A stretch of DNA of 64,000 nucleotides from Ashinkailepas kermadecensis (GCA_034440615.1 JAOTOM010005182.1:372001-436000), one strand, 5' to 3'. Positions 22,655-34,603 are shown, counted from the first letter of the stretch. The notes: generated from the letters alone by a model not told the origin. Numbers and translations: made by a program.

Positions 22655-23104
22655 CATTACTGTAGCTGTTGCTATCATGCTTCCTCCATTACTGTAGCTG
22701 TTGCTATCATGCTGCCTCCATTACTGTAGCTGTTGCTATCATGCTGCCTCCATTACTGTAGCTGTTGCTATCATGCTGCCTCCATTACTGTAGCCGTTGC
22801 TATCATGCTGCCTCCATTACTGTAGCTGTTGCTATCATGCTTCCTCCATTACTGTAGCTGTTGCTATCATGCTGCCTCCATTACTGTAGCTGTTGCTATC
22901 ATGCTGCCTCCATTACTGTAGCTGTTGCTATCATGCTGCCTCCTTTACTGTAGCTGTTGCTATCATGCTGCCTCCATTACTGTAGCTGTTGCTGTCATGC
23001 TGCCTCCATTACTGTAGCTGTTGCTATCATGCTGCCTCCATTACTGTAGCTGTTGCTATCATGCTGCCTCCATTACTGTAGCTGTTGCTATCATGCTGCC
23101 TCCT
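22655..23104. repeat. 32-bp minisatellite, 14 copies
   Basis: The unit starts TTACTGTAGCTGTTGCTATC and ends ATGCTGCCTCCA. Copies are nearly identical, with single-base variants (GCTTCC, AGCCGT, CTGTCATG, CCTTTACTG). Confidence 0.97.
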
Positions 23105-24599
23105 TTCCAGCCATCCTTGTTTTATGCTATTGATACGGGTCTTGCCATGTTACATGGAGTGTGAGTTGGCATTTAATTCAATACCTGGTGTTGGTTGAAG
23201 TTGGTTACTGCTCATTGTAATCATTAATAGTTACTTAATGCATTAGTTATGTCAGCCAGCTTACATTCACCACGAAAGAAGGTTAAATCAAGGATTGTGT
23301 AGGTTGATGATGAAAGCGACGCAGCAAACGCTAGTTGGGCAGGTCATTATATGGCTTTTATAGTAGATTATCATGAAGTTTGAAGACCGAAGAATGGTAA
23401 TGGTTGGATTTCGGAATCTGGTAGTTGGTATGATATGACTATTATATAAATTATATTAAATGCATACATACATTAGACAGATTAGTTACATAGCACAGCA
23501 TTTTACAGATTATTGAACACCGAATCAATGAAAAATTGGTCGTAGTAATTTTGCTGTTTTCTTAGGTTGAGACAGTAAGTAATTGGCACTAAGCTATATG
23601 TTTAAAAAAATTAGTTGTAGCCATCATGTTGTTGCTATCAATACCTGCAAGTGCAGCAAGGAAGTTTCGATAAGTCTGATTTTCAATTAGTGTTCTACGA
23701 GTGAACAATGTCTGCGCAGATGAGGTGAATTACCTATATCATCCTAGTTTAACAGAACAAAATTCAGTGATGGAATTTTGTGTGGAAAAGTTTGAATTAC
23801 AAGACTGGTCTTTTGATCGAGCTTCACTGCAATTTTACGTGACTCCAACCGAGCTTGGTCGCATCAGACGGGCCGGGCCCGGGCTTCGATCCTAAAATGT
23901 GGGGTATTTGCCACCTCTTCCTAGATCTCCCGCCGGTCTCCTGCACTACGGCTCGCTGGCCTCAGGGTGCCCTGGGCGGAGCTTCCGACATCCGACATAC
24001 GTGGCTGGGGGCCTCGTGTGTTCCTCAGTCGGGACGGGATATCGACCCCGACGTGTCATCCTGTTGGGGGGTGACGCCGTCGCCTGCGGCACTGTTGCCG
24101 GCCGTGACACTGTTTTGTTGCATTCTGCGACATTGAGGGCGGCTGGGACGAGAGCTGCCTGCTTGACTCATGCCGCTGTGGGTGAACTCGGTGGTCGCAG
24201 GTGGCAGCACTGGATCGAGGTGACCCATTCGCAGTTGATCTGCTGCTGGCTGGAACGCCCCAAGGAGGCTTCAGAGACTGCAGGAGACCGCTTCTGGGAA
24301 GGCTTCAGAGGAACATGCTGTCTGGAACGCTACATCGAGGCGGGATATCCTGCGTCATCACCTGGGCTCAAGTAGCGGCGCGCTTGGTTCCCTCGGGTGC
24401 CCGAGCTCCGCGGCATGGCATGTACCATTACGCTTCTCCGTTGACAAAGAGGCGGGTTTCAGACGGTGTGGCTCACGGTGCTGTGGAATCCCCAGAAACA
24501 AAACGTATGCACAGTCATGGAGGCCCTGCAGAGCTCGCCTGACCCTGTTTGAAATGTGGAAAGACAACACACTGCGAACAGGAGTAGGGATATGTGTGC
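23105..24599. other. AT-rich unique DNA followed by a GC-rich segment
   Basis: From 23105 to about 23840 the sequence is AT-rich and featureless. From about 23850 to 24540 it is GC-rich, with frames of up to 158 codons (23899-24375, plus) but no recognisable domain. The sharp compositional step may mark an old insertion; I found no terminal repeats. Confidence 0.4.
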
Positions 24600-25795
24600 C
24601 ATTAGCGGGAGCTGGGATGTGAGCTGGGACAGGGGCCGGGAAAGGAGCCTGTATAGGAGCAGGGAGATGTGTGTCATCAGCGGGAGCCGGACAGGAGCCG
24701 AGGCAGAAGCAAGGAGATGTGTGTCATCAGCGGGAGCCGGAACAGGGGCCGGGACAGGAGCCGGGACAGGAACCGAGACAGGAGCCGAGACAGGAGCTGG
24801 AACAGGAGCCGGGACAGGAGCCGGAAGAAGTGTGCCATCAGCGGGAGTCGGGACAGGAGCCGGGAGATGTGTGCCATCAGCATGAACCGGGACAGGAGCC
24901 GTTAAATGTGTGCCATCAGCAGCCGGGACAGGAGCCGGGACAGGAGCCGGGACAGGAGCCGAGACAGGAGCCGGGACAGGAGCCGGGACAGGAGCTGGAA
25001 CAGGAGCCGGGACAGGAGCCGGAAGAAGTGTGCCATCAGCGGGAGTCGGTACAGGAGCCGAGACAGGAGCTGGAACAGGAGCCGGGACAGGAGCCGGAAG
25101 AAGTGTGCCATCAGCGGGAGTCGGAACAGGAGCCGGGAGATGTGTGCCATCAGCATGAGCCGGGACAAGAGCAGTTAAATGTGTGCCATCAGCAGCCGGG
25201 ACAGGAGCCGGGACAGGAGCCGGGGTAGGAGCCGGGACAGGAGCCGGGGCAGGAGCCGGGACAGGAGCCGAGACAGGAGCTGGAACAGGAGCCGGGACAG
25301 GAGCTGGAACAGGAGCCGGGACAGGAGCTGGAACAGGAGCCGGGACAGGAGCTGGAACAGGGGCCGGGACAGGAGCTGGAACAGGGGCCAGGACAGGAGC
25401 TGGAACAGGAGCCGGGACAGGAGCTGGAACAGGAGCCGGGACAGGAGCTGGAACAGGGGCCGGGACAGGAGCTGGAACAGGAGCCGGGACAGGCACTGGA
25501 ACAGGGGCCGGGACAGGAGCTGGAACAGGGGCCAGGACAGGAGCTGGAACAGGGGCCGGGACAGGAGCTGGAACAGGGGCCAGGACAGGAGCTGGAACAG
25601 GGGCCGGGACAGGAGCTGGAACAGGGGCCGGGACAGGAGTTGGAACAGGGGCCAGGACAGGAGCTGGAACAGGGGCCAGGACAGGATCTGGAACAGGGGC
25701 CAGGACAGGAGCCGGAACAGGGGCCAGGACAGGAGCTGGAACAGGGGCCAGGACAGGAGCCGGAACAGGGGCCAGGACAGGATCCGGGAGATGTG
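24600..25795. repeat. 12-bp minisatellite (GGAGCCGGGACA)n with interspersed longer blocks
   Basis: Twelve-base units GGAGCCGGGACA and GGAGCTGGAACA dominate and alternate as 24-mers over 25280-25790. Between 24660 and 25200 the array is punctuated by blocks carrying GTGTGCCATCAGCGGGAGTC. One compound block at about 24830-24930 is repeated near 25108-25200. On the minus strand this yields a 504-codon Pro/Ala/Val-rich frame (24459-25973), and other frames are open as well. The roughly 65 non-repetitive residues at its start show no recognisable domain, so I do not call a gene. Confidence 0.95.
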
Positions 25796-26241
25796 TGCCA
25801 TCATCGTGCACCAGCTGACCACGGCGCAGAATCAGCCAGTCGCCAGGCTTTAGCGAGTGGGGTAATGAGCTACAGTCACAACCAGAGAGCACATGGGGGA
25901 GGATGTGGAACGCTGACCGATCTAGGATTTCGTCAGGCGGCGGAATTCTGAAGGGATGCCTTCGGCTAAACAAAATTCGCTGAGATTGGGGGTGAGATAC
26001 ACTTTCCCAGGTCCCTGCTGTGTCTATGGATCAAGACAGTCCGCTTGTAGGAGAGGCTATAACTCATCGGTAGAGGGGAAGCAGCCTCCCTGCCTCCTCG
26101 GTAGCAACGCTCTTGCGCAGGACAGACAGGTCAGTCGGTGTCTACTTGACTATTTATACCGGACGCCTTGACCGAACAGACTGGTACTACTGATGCTGAC
26201 AACTACCCCTCCCCAACACACAGAAACGATCAGGAGCGAGC
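25796..26241. other. Unique spacer
   Basis: No gene was recognised. A TATTTATACC sequence near 26151 is TATA-like but has no supporting promoter context. Confidence 0.35.
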
Positions 26242-26486
26242 GACAGAGATAGAGACAGAGACAGGGACAGAGTCAGAGTCAGAGTCAGAATCAGAATCGG
26301 AATCAGTCAGAGTCAGAGTCAGAGTCAGATTCAGATTCGGAGTCAGAGTCAGAGTCAGAGTCAGAGTCAGAGTCAGAGTCAGAGTCAGAGTCAGAGTCAG
26401 AGTCAGAGTCAGAGTCAGAGTCAGAGTCAGAGTCAGAGTCAGAGTCAGAGTCAGAGTCAGAGTCAGAGTCAAAGTCAGAGACAGAG
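26242..26486. repeat. Hexanucleotide repeat (AGAGTC)n
   Basis: About 40 near-perfect copies, slightly degenerate at the left edge (AGAGACAGGGAC, AGAATC). Ser-Asp and Arg-Val dipeptide frames are artefacts. Confidence 0.97.
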
Positions 26487-26522
26487 AAAGCGAAACGTGA
26501 TGCCATTTGCCATGAAAAACCC

Positions 26523-26639
26523 AGGAGATGGAGATGGAGATGGAGATGGAGATGGAGATGGAGATGGAGATGGAGATGGAGATGGAGATGGAGATGGAGA
26601 TGGAGATGGAGATGGAGATGGAGATGGAGATGGAGATGT
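26523..26639. repeat. Hexanucleotide repeat (GAGATG)n
   Basis: About 19 perfect copies, separated from the AGAGTC repeat by only 36 bp of unique sequence. Confidence 0.97.
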
Positions 26640-28600
26640 TATGCACACACAGACGGATACAAATCAGAAAAGAGTCACAGAGGAGGGAAATGCAGAAACG
26701 AAACAGATCTGGCGCAAATGCAGCATCGGTGGCTGCAGTTCACAGCACTAGATGTGTATTTCGGAATCCAATTTCTGACTTGTCCGATTTTCGTCCAAAT
26801 TCCGATTGGAAATTGGTTGGACACACCGCTAATTTCTGGCACAAAGTGTGCACAGTTGCTACATGCAATTAAATATTACCTATAGGCAACATCTCAAAAA
26901 CAGAGGTTGATTGTAGCCATTCGATTACGGTGAACCCAAAAGTGTCCGCCGCTCAACTACCCATCAGTACCCATCAGCATTGGCAGGATTGCACGAAACC
27001 ATTCAACATAATAATTCACCGTGTCTTTACTCTTCTATTTGCTATACTTCGGTATAGAACAGAGGCAAGGCACTGCACAGCAAGCTAAACACTCACAACA
27101 CAACACTCTAACTTCCCAGCCCATCCAAATTTGAAATCCTAGCTAGGCGACCTGATATTATTCAATGCATTGGTTCAGCCGACTTGATTTTGAGGATGAC
27201 TTCCTGTGCAACACTCATTGGGTTCATAGTTAAGATTCCCAAGAAACGTGGAAGCCACAACGGCCAGTTACTACCAGTGTGTAAAGGGTTCTGATCTTTA
27301 TTAGATATTGACAAAGCTAGTATTAGATACATGTTGCTGATGTGATACAATTCAGTTTGCATTGGCTCATTGTTGTACGTGCTTCTACTTTTTCATAGTA
27401 TGGAGTGTACCCAGGTCGTCCAAATAATGCGGCCTCGATCACGATTAACATGTCATTAGTGACAAGTTGCAAAATCCATGGTGGATGGTGTAGGCTACAT
27501 CTGGTTAAAGAGGCATACAAGGCATCAGAGGCATCAGAGGGTAATAATTCGTAGGATACGTTAGCACAAGGAGCGCTGGATAACACCCAGGGTGTTCAAC
27601 CACAATCAGCAGCACCTACGGCACCTACGTAGGTGGAAGCTTGGAATTATTGGTGTTGTCAACATCTGATTTAACCCCATTGCTTTCATGTGGCATCGTA
27701 AACCGAATGCTAACTTGTGAAAGTTAATAGTGTTGCATTGGCGGAATCAAATATACAGGCGTTCCTATTAATGAAGAATGGCATCTTGTACTATGATATA
27801 CCTACAGAGCAGCAGTTGTCCCTTTCTTTAGGAGATTGGTGCCCTCTGTAAATTCTGGGAGTGGATACCAGTATTGGGTGATTTTCTTTTTATAGTAAAG
27901 TCTTTTCTCAGTTCTTTTCTTAGTAAATTATATTCCTTTGATGTAGTGCGATAGGGCTAATCCTAAGACCTAACACAACGGTACAGTCCATTATCCTGCA
28001 TGTCAATGTGCATTTCCAACTGTTTGGCTTCAAATGAGGGCGTAGGAAGCTTGCAAAAAGTTAGTGTGTCAGAACCGCTGTTCAAGTCATTCTTCCCATA
28101 CAATGCCAATGGAGCATACAATGCCTGGCCCCGGCCGTCCTTGGCCGAGCTCCCGTCGCTCCTGGCGGCCGGCTTTTCCAAACACGTCTGCTCTGCCTGG
28201 TCCGCCTTCTCCACTCCGGTGTTCCGGATGTGGTAGAGGGAGGGGGAGGGGGTACGAACGTCAGGGCGTCGTCTAACTCCAGGCCAAAAAAGCAGGGATT
28301 GGTTTCTCGGGTCAGTCGCTCGTACTCGAGGGTGAGGTGTAGAGAGGGGGACTTCTCTGCCGGCTTCGAGAGAGACTGGGGAAGACGCGGCGGAGGTACC
28401 CTTCTCGACGGATGACCTTACACTCTACTGGTCGTATGTGCCACGCAGACACTCAGCAGGACGGGCCGGATTGCCAGCTGGCAGGCATCCGTGTTCTCTC
28501 AAGTGCAGGCCATTAGGCCATGTCGTCAGCGTACACAGAGACGTGGATGTGGTGCTGAGGGTTTTGAAGCACACTGAGCCACGTGCTCTTGCACCCAGTC
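26640..28600. other. Unique sequence, no gene recognised
   Basis: AT-rich to about 28050, then more GC-rich. A 78-codon plus-strand frame at 28000-28236 has reasonable composition but no recognisable motif. Confidence 0.35.
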
Positions 28601-28853
28601 AGGTCGTCACATCCCTGGCTAGTGGCTGATCAGTTGCAGGTCGTCACATCCCTGGCTAGTGGCTGATCAGTTGCAGGTCGTCACATCCCTGGCTAGTGGC
28701 TGATCAGTTGCAGGTCGTCACATCCCTGGCTAGTGGCTGATCAGTTGCAGGTCGTCACATCCCTGGCTAGTGGCTGATCAGTTGCAGGTCGTCACATCCC
28801 TGGCTAGTGGCTGATCAGTTGCAGGTCGTCACATCCCTGGCTAGTGGCTGATC
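28601..28853. repeat. 37-bp minisatellite, 7 identical copies
   Basis: Units begin at 28601 and every 37 bp after that. Each contains AGGTCGTCACATCCCTGGCT then AGTGGCTGATCAGTTGC, with no visible divergence until the final partial unit. Such homogeneity indicates recent expansion. Units are contiguous with no spacers, so this is not a CRISPR array. Confidence 0.97.
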
Positions 28854-30731
28854 ATTCCCCGCCTGGCCGCTTCTCGGCCTGACCGATCTCGGCACCAATC
28901 ATCACCAGTTTGATTTGGTTATCCGTGTCCGGTATGTGTACGTTCTTTAGACTTTTCAATGCAAACATTCTGAAACGCCTTTAAAATTAGTCAAAATCCT
29001 TGTGCATTAGTCCAAATTATTGCCGTGATGGAAAGTGCGCGGTGTCTGGCCACTGGACAGCCTGATCGCATCAATCCAGATCGGTACGGTCGATGACGTC
29101 ATTGGCAGTCGTGAGTAGAATTAAACAAATCGCTTGGTGAACTTACCGTCGGTATACGACCTTGGTTCATTTGACTTGATATCGATATTTCTAGACGAGA
29201 CGCGTACGTCGAACAGCTACCATTAATGCATTTGCTGCAAAGTTTGCGTGACGTCATACTGGGATATAAACACAAACATTGACGGGCGGCAACGGAAAAC
29301 CGTCTTCGAACGGCGCTGCTGCCAGATGCTATTTTTTCCAGTTCGTTAAAAGATATCATCCACTGGCAATGCCATGTCCGGTGGCCGCTTCCCTTTGTGG
29401 AAAAGATAGATATCATTCAAAGACTTGGCGTGGCCATTCGCTCCTTGGAAGCCGCGCCTGAGCGCGCACCCGAAGGTTTTGCAGGGCCCACAGTGATATG
29501 GGTAAGCACTCTTCTATCAAACGTCAGAGCAATGGCAAGGGAAGCACGCATCTGTCTCGCGACTAGGATGGCCCCCCCCACACCCTCTTAGCTGTCCTCG
29601 GTGCACCTCTGCCGCCACCCGCTCATTACATTACATTACATTACATTACATTACAAACCGCAGACGCCCTCTGGGGTGTTGAGAAGCATCCGCGCCGCTT
29701 GTCTGCTGGACAAAATATCAATCACCGTCTGTGAAGCTTTGCGACATTTATACGGGGCGGGAGGATGATGAGAACATTAACGATACAGATATATTTATCT
29801 CCAAAACCGAGGGCAATGCAAACGGCGTGCAGGGAATGCATACATGTTTAACCTCGTACTTATGTCCCCTGGCCACGCCCCGCTGACAGCTCTGCTTCGC
29901 ACGCCGCACCCGATTCGTCGTTCTGTTGAAGACGGCAAAAGCCGCGGCTGTAGAAACCTGTTAAAGCTGGAACACCCCAGGTGTGCGTCATGGACGCGGC
30001 GGGTTATGCGCAGACGTTATGGCACGTTCAGGTGCCAGCAATGTGTGCTGGGTAAAGCTTGCTTGACGTCAACGGCGGGTAAGACAAGCCAATTTAGACG
30101 GGCGGCAACAGGGACAAAGGCCACTTTTGTGGGGCACATCATACAAAGTAAGAGGATATTCTTAGTTGTTATATTCGGCACAGAGGCTTCATATCTCCAC
30201 GTAGGAATACATGAAGGGTCATCATAACACTCAGCAATTGTGCTTACCCGCGCAATTCTAGACCTTGTTTTGCCGATGCCATTTGTTTTCATAATACCTA
30301 TTACCCACTTAATATTTTGGCAAGGCATCACCTTGAGACAGGAGCATCAGAGAGGAAGTATTTCGAGAGTCTTAGTATCTGTTCATTAATGCTCACTGCT
30401 GATGTCCCTACAAGCCTCATTTTTCACCCACGTAATTTCCTTGTGAACCGAAAAGTGTCTTAGTACATTATCTGCATGACACACCTAATTACATTATTGT
30501 GAGAATGTATTTTCGTTTAGAACAGACATTGGATCACCGGCAGCAAGGTGGATCCAACATTAGTTTCCTTTTGGATGTAAATGGGATGAATATACACCCT
30601 TTGCTCATAATTTTCTGGCAAATTTTACTTCGTGCCAACTGCCTAATTGATTTCAATAACTAGTTCTAAATGTGGGCAGACACAGTAAAATATGTGAGAA
30701 AAAAAACCAAGTGGTACAAAGTCATATATAT
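28854..30731. other. Mostly unique sequence with a short (ATTAC)n tract
   Basis: A pentanucleotide repeat (ATTAC)n of six to seven copies lies at about 29624-29655. One candidate exon is listed separately. Nothing else was recognised. Confidence 0.4.
29342..29500 (+). CDS. Possible orphan exon (tentative)
   Basis: A pyrimidine-rich acceptor (TATTTTTTCCAG) precedes 29342, and a strong donor (ATATGG/GTAAGC) follows 29500. The frame between them is open for about 53 codons and includes LPFVEKIDIIQRLGVAIRSL then EAAPERAPEGFAGPTVIW, which has a protein-like composition. I do not recognise the family and see no neighbouring exon in a compatible phase. A frame this short with splice-like edges can arise by chance. 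Confidence 0.18.
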
Positions 30732-30935
30732 GGGTGTCACTTTATGAAGTTGGTTGTGGGGGAGGAGGAGGAAAGTAACCTTTCTGTTGTCCAAAGCTGC
30801 CATGAAAACCGTTTGTATTTAGTATACGCCAATGGGCCCTATGATTAAGCTTCAGCCTTATTGGGAGGGGGAGGAAAATCGATAATTAGGGGAGGGGGGG
30901 CAGTGTCCCCTCTTAGCATATACATAGTGACACCC
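30732..30935. mobile_element. Possible short MITE, about 204 bp (tentative)
   Basis: GGGTGTCACT at 30732 faces AGTGACACCC at 30926-30935, a perfect 10-bp inverted pair flanked by AT-rich sequence (TATATA on the left, CATATACAT on the right). There is no coding capacity. Ten bases is weak evidence on its own. Confidence 0.3.
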
Positions 30936-30954
30936 CTGGTCGTATGCCAATGAA

Positions 30955-31350
30955 ACCTGTTACACACCCCACGCGTTCCAGGTTTTACCGCCGTCTGTCG
31001 TCCGCCTAAAACGGAGTGGAAAAATTCAGCTGTCGCCAGCACTTCGCCCAGCTACGTTCTCGACTGGCTTCGGTTGTGCGTTTGTGGCGCAGCTGTATAC
31101 AGCTGCATATTGTGCATTTGTGGCGCAGCTGTATACAGCTGCATATTGCGCCCATAGAAGCTTCACTGAAAGTCGAGACAAACCAGCCTTTGGACGTCTG
31201 TCCGACGTCCGTCAGACGGACGCCAGACGGACGTGAATCGTCGCTCCGAAGTCGCCGTCACACTCATCGCCCATCCGGAACGGGTACCGGCGCACCTGTC
31301 ACGGACGTCCGACGTCCGTAAAACCTGAAGCTGGCGGGGTGTGTGGCCGG
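30955..31350. mobile_element. MITE-like element, about 390 bp, ~45-bp imperfect TIRs
   Basis: The left arm starting ACACACCCC (30962-30970) and containing CCAGGTTTTACCGCCGTC and GTCCG pairs with the right arm ending GGGGTGTGT (31336-31344). That right arm contains GACGTCCGTAAAACCTGAAG in reverse. About 30 of 45 positions match, including AGGTTTTAC and CGTCCG. The interior carries a 36-bp tandem duplication and GACGTC-rich inverted repeats (31207-31221, 31301-31319). No protein is encoded. The exact ends and the target duplication are not clear. Confidence 0.5.
31089..31142. repeat. Two 18-bp perfect palindromes in a 36-bp duplication
   Basis: GCAGCTGTATACAGCTGC at 31089-31106 and again at 31125-31142 is its own reverse complement. 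Each copy contains two CAGCTG words. Confidence 0.92.
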
Positions 31351-31639
31351 CTTTAGCAGCTGGTGCGTTTAATGACATCAGGCAGTCCTGTGTGTTGGGC
31401 GCCGTAACTATTTAAAGGAAATTTGGGCATCGGCGGATATGATGTAAATTGCTACGGAATATCCAAGGAGCTTTCATCTTGTGGGTGGTTGGATTTCGTG
31501 GGAGGTTCTCTCACTGGAGTTCGATGCGCATTTCTGTACAATGCTCTTAAAAAAGTGCCCTTCCATGCACCCAAAGGGCCCTTTCCGGTGACTGGGGTGT
31601 CCTTTTGTCCAAGTGCCCCCAGTTAAAAAGATGACACAA

Positions 31640-31900
31640 AATTGCGTCCGTCCACAGTGTGTGGAGCGGCGTGCACGGCTCGGGTCAGAGCGGGGAAGGC
31701 CACGGAGGCAGGTGGCCGGCGGTCGGGACGGCTCCGACACCGACCGAGCCGCCGCCGCCGGAGGGCGCGCACGTCAGCGCCTGGTCGGCGCGTCGGAGGC
31801 GTGACGTCACGTCCGCACACGGCCTCCCGCAGCAGTTGGCGGCTCCCCTCCCCTCCCCTCCCCTCCCCGGGCGGCAGCGCCCTGCAGCCGATGCAGGGGT
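31640..31900. promoter_or_regulatory. CpG-rich segment with a CRE site
   Basis: CpG dinucleotides are frequent compared with surrounding AT-rich DNA. A perfect cAMP-response element TGACGTCA sits at 31802-31809 within GTGACGTCAC, and a (CCCCT)n run follows at 31846-31866. A CpG-island promoter is possible. Overlapping frames on both strands have no recognisable domain, so no gene is assigned. Confidence 0.35.
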
Positions 31901-34603
31901 GCCGCCACGGAGGGACAGGGATGGCGAGGGATGGACGGGGATGGCGGGCGCCTCCGGATATTGGAAACAGTCTTCCCAGGAAAAAAAATTGTGGTGATTT
32001 TTTTTGTGGTCAATGCCATCACGGGGTAATCAGGCATAATACGATAGATCATGAAGACGATAAACCAAATTTTGGTCTGATCTCCGCTTCGGTTCGGGAG
32101 TTATTCTGGAAAAACACCAGATAAGGCAACAGTTCTCTTCCGACAGTTATGTGGTCAAGTGCGGATATGGAAATGATTTGCTGGCCGCGAACTGGTCCTC
32201 TCCACAACACTCATCCACTTCTCATCCACTAACACAAGCCTAACACTAACAGAGCTGTTGGTGTTAGTTGGTGTTAGTGTAACATAAATGTGGTCCTTTC
32301 CCATGGTAACTTTTTCCGTAGACTCAACACTGCACTGCTAGATGCTGTCCACACTTTTAGGCAGGACGACTGTTGTCCCTTTGCGTGTATCAATCGGTAG
32401 GTGTTCCAGAATGTCGGGACTATTGTGAGTGTTTTGTGGTGAGGAGAATCTGTTGTCATTTTTTTTTACTGAGGAGTGAAGCTGTGACAGTAAAGCAGGA
32501 GTTTTGGATGTCGGGGAGATCATTTTGAATCTGCTGCGGGAATTTTGCTGTACGTGTTGTTTCTGCGGAGTTTTCTCATTTCAGTCAGCAGTTCGATTGT
32601 GGAAATAACAGGGCAGCTTATTGTCTGCGCTTCTGATCTTCCATGTTTGAGAGTGCTGGAAGGTAATTGATGCGCTTCTCGGTCAATTTTTGGGTCAGTT
32701 TGATTGGATGTGCAGAGTCAAATTCGTGAGGCACTGTCGCATATTGCCACGACACACGATTTCCGTATAAGGTAAAATCATTCATTTACAGGTTGCTCAG
32801 TAATATTATTTAACGGGTGGGGAATGCCATATTAATTTTTGTTTGTGAATGATGGAGGAAAATCGGACGATCCTTATTAACGATTAAATTGCTTGCCACT
32901 TTACGCCTGGTGGAGCTTTCGTCGCAGATGGCGGCTCTCACTCGCAGCCCGTTTGTTCCCAGCTGGCTCACACTGTCCTGTACAACCTGTTCTAGTTTTT
33001 TTTTTACTGCTGAAACATGATACTGTTGTTAAATATATAGCACCGCCTTAACTCTATACATGGAAGCGTAATGCGGCCTGAGGGTACAGGTTCGATTCCT
33101 GTATATATGTTAATTATACATTAAGAGTAAGTAAGTATACATTGTCACATATATTTCCGTGGGGATATCACTTGGACACACCCCTAATATTACAAATATC
33201 AGAAGGAAGAATGATAGCACTCCTTTGGGGCTGTAGTATAATTGAACGAGCCATGTGTGACAAATTTCAGGCCAAGGGCTTGTCAGGTCATTGACTTAGA
33301 ACCCCCTAAATTTGAAACTGCATCTCCGGACAGGAAGCAGACTGACGACGCCTATCGATTCACATTTGTTTTCTCAACTTAGCTTCACTTTTTCAATAGA
33401 CCTGATGTTGGGTTCGTCCAAACATTAGGTCACCGACTAGAGGTCATTTCAGGCCACTGAGACAAACGTGCTGTGATATTCAATGCGCATATTATTTTAG
33501 TTCCTTTATTTGTATTCTAGGAAGTAATTGGCATGTTTCCAGGGTTGGACACCTATTCCAAGGTGGTATCTCACTACCCCGTGTCTGATCAATAACCCGA
33601 AAATGTCAAGCCAGGCCATGCACACTTTCAAGATTCTCCACAAAAGATAGATGTTGCAGAGGCCAGTGATACTACTGTGGGGAATTGACATGGGGTAACC
33701 CAACCTTTGACGTCGTTTGAGGTCAAACATGTTATTTTTTATTGCACTGGAAGACACCCACCACCAAATTACCGTAACATTAGATAAGTCGCATTTTTGT
33801 TTCTAGTGTTTCTTTTCAGCAATCTGGACTTCTTTATTTCAAACAACCGTCAACCATGTAGTAAATAAAGTTACAAACTACCTGACAAGGATGGTCGGTT
33901 CTTGTGCCGGCCGAAGACAGAATTTGCGCTGAAAAATGCACCGTTTTCTCAGGACTTTTTTCATTGTTCATCGGTATTGGCGCTTTTGTAAAAATTTCGA
34001 TTGAACTAATTGTCCCCGAGGGAAGCGCGCTACATGATCGCAATTAGCAGGGCGTGATCGGAAACGGCCAGCGTCGTTTTCCGCACTACTGTGCAACAGC
34101 TGTGTAGGTGTGACAGTGCACGTGCACCCTGCACATCCACTGGGGCGGAAGGGTGGATCTACCCCCGGATGTCACGAATGTGGTGGTCGGGACCGTTCCG
34201 ATGCTCCGATGTCGAACGTGAAAAGTGACTACAAACATCAACGTTCTGTCATGTCAGAACTATATCGATGTTGCCCTGTCGTGCGCATTTGTCAACGACC
34301 ACAGGCCTCGTCAGCGCGGCGAATACATCCCTGAGTTCTTCCTTTTCAGGTGAGACTCAAATTCATTGGCATTCTGCAACCACCGCTATGATATGTCAGC
34401 TCAGACGCATCTATGACCGAAGGAAGTCAAATCCGACGTGTCTACCTGATCCGCCTGTCTCTTACAGCAAGCTATAGCAGGTATGGCTCGCACCTGGCTG
34501 TTCCGGCCGATCGTCAATACGAGCCGCCGTTCACTCGTTTTCTCTTCACGCTTCAGAGCAAATGACTGGGTGAGAACCAGGATAATTTGGGACGCCAGGA
34601 AAA
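31901..34603. other. Unique AT-rich sequence
   Basis: At 33087-33108 a tRNA T-arm-like hairpin (ACAGGTTCGATTCCTGT) resembles a B box, but the preceding sequence gives no acceptable cloverleaf; it may be a SINE scrap. An imperfect inverted repeat built on GGTGTTAG/CTAACACC lies at about 32235-32280. No gene was recognised. Confidence 0.4.

Noticed and set aside
24459..25973. 504-codon Pro/Ala/Val-rich frame as a structural protein gene
   Set aside because: Frames on both strands are open across the array, and the unique N-terminal part has no recognisable domain or promoter.
28601..28853. CRISPR array
   Set aside because: Units are contiguous without spacers, and the context is eukaryotic.
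29624..29655. Telomere-like repeat
   Set aside because: The unit is ATTAC, not TTAGG or TTAGGG, and it has only six to seven copies.
33060..33115. tRNA gene
   Set aside because: Only a T-arm-like hairpin with a B box is present; no D arm, anticodon stem or acceptor stem can be formed.
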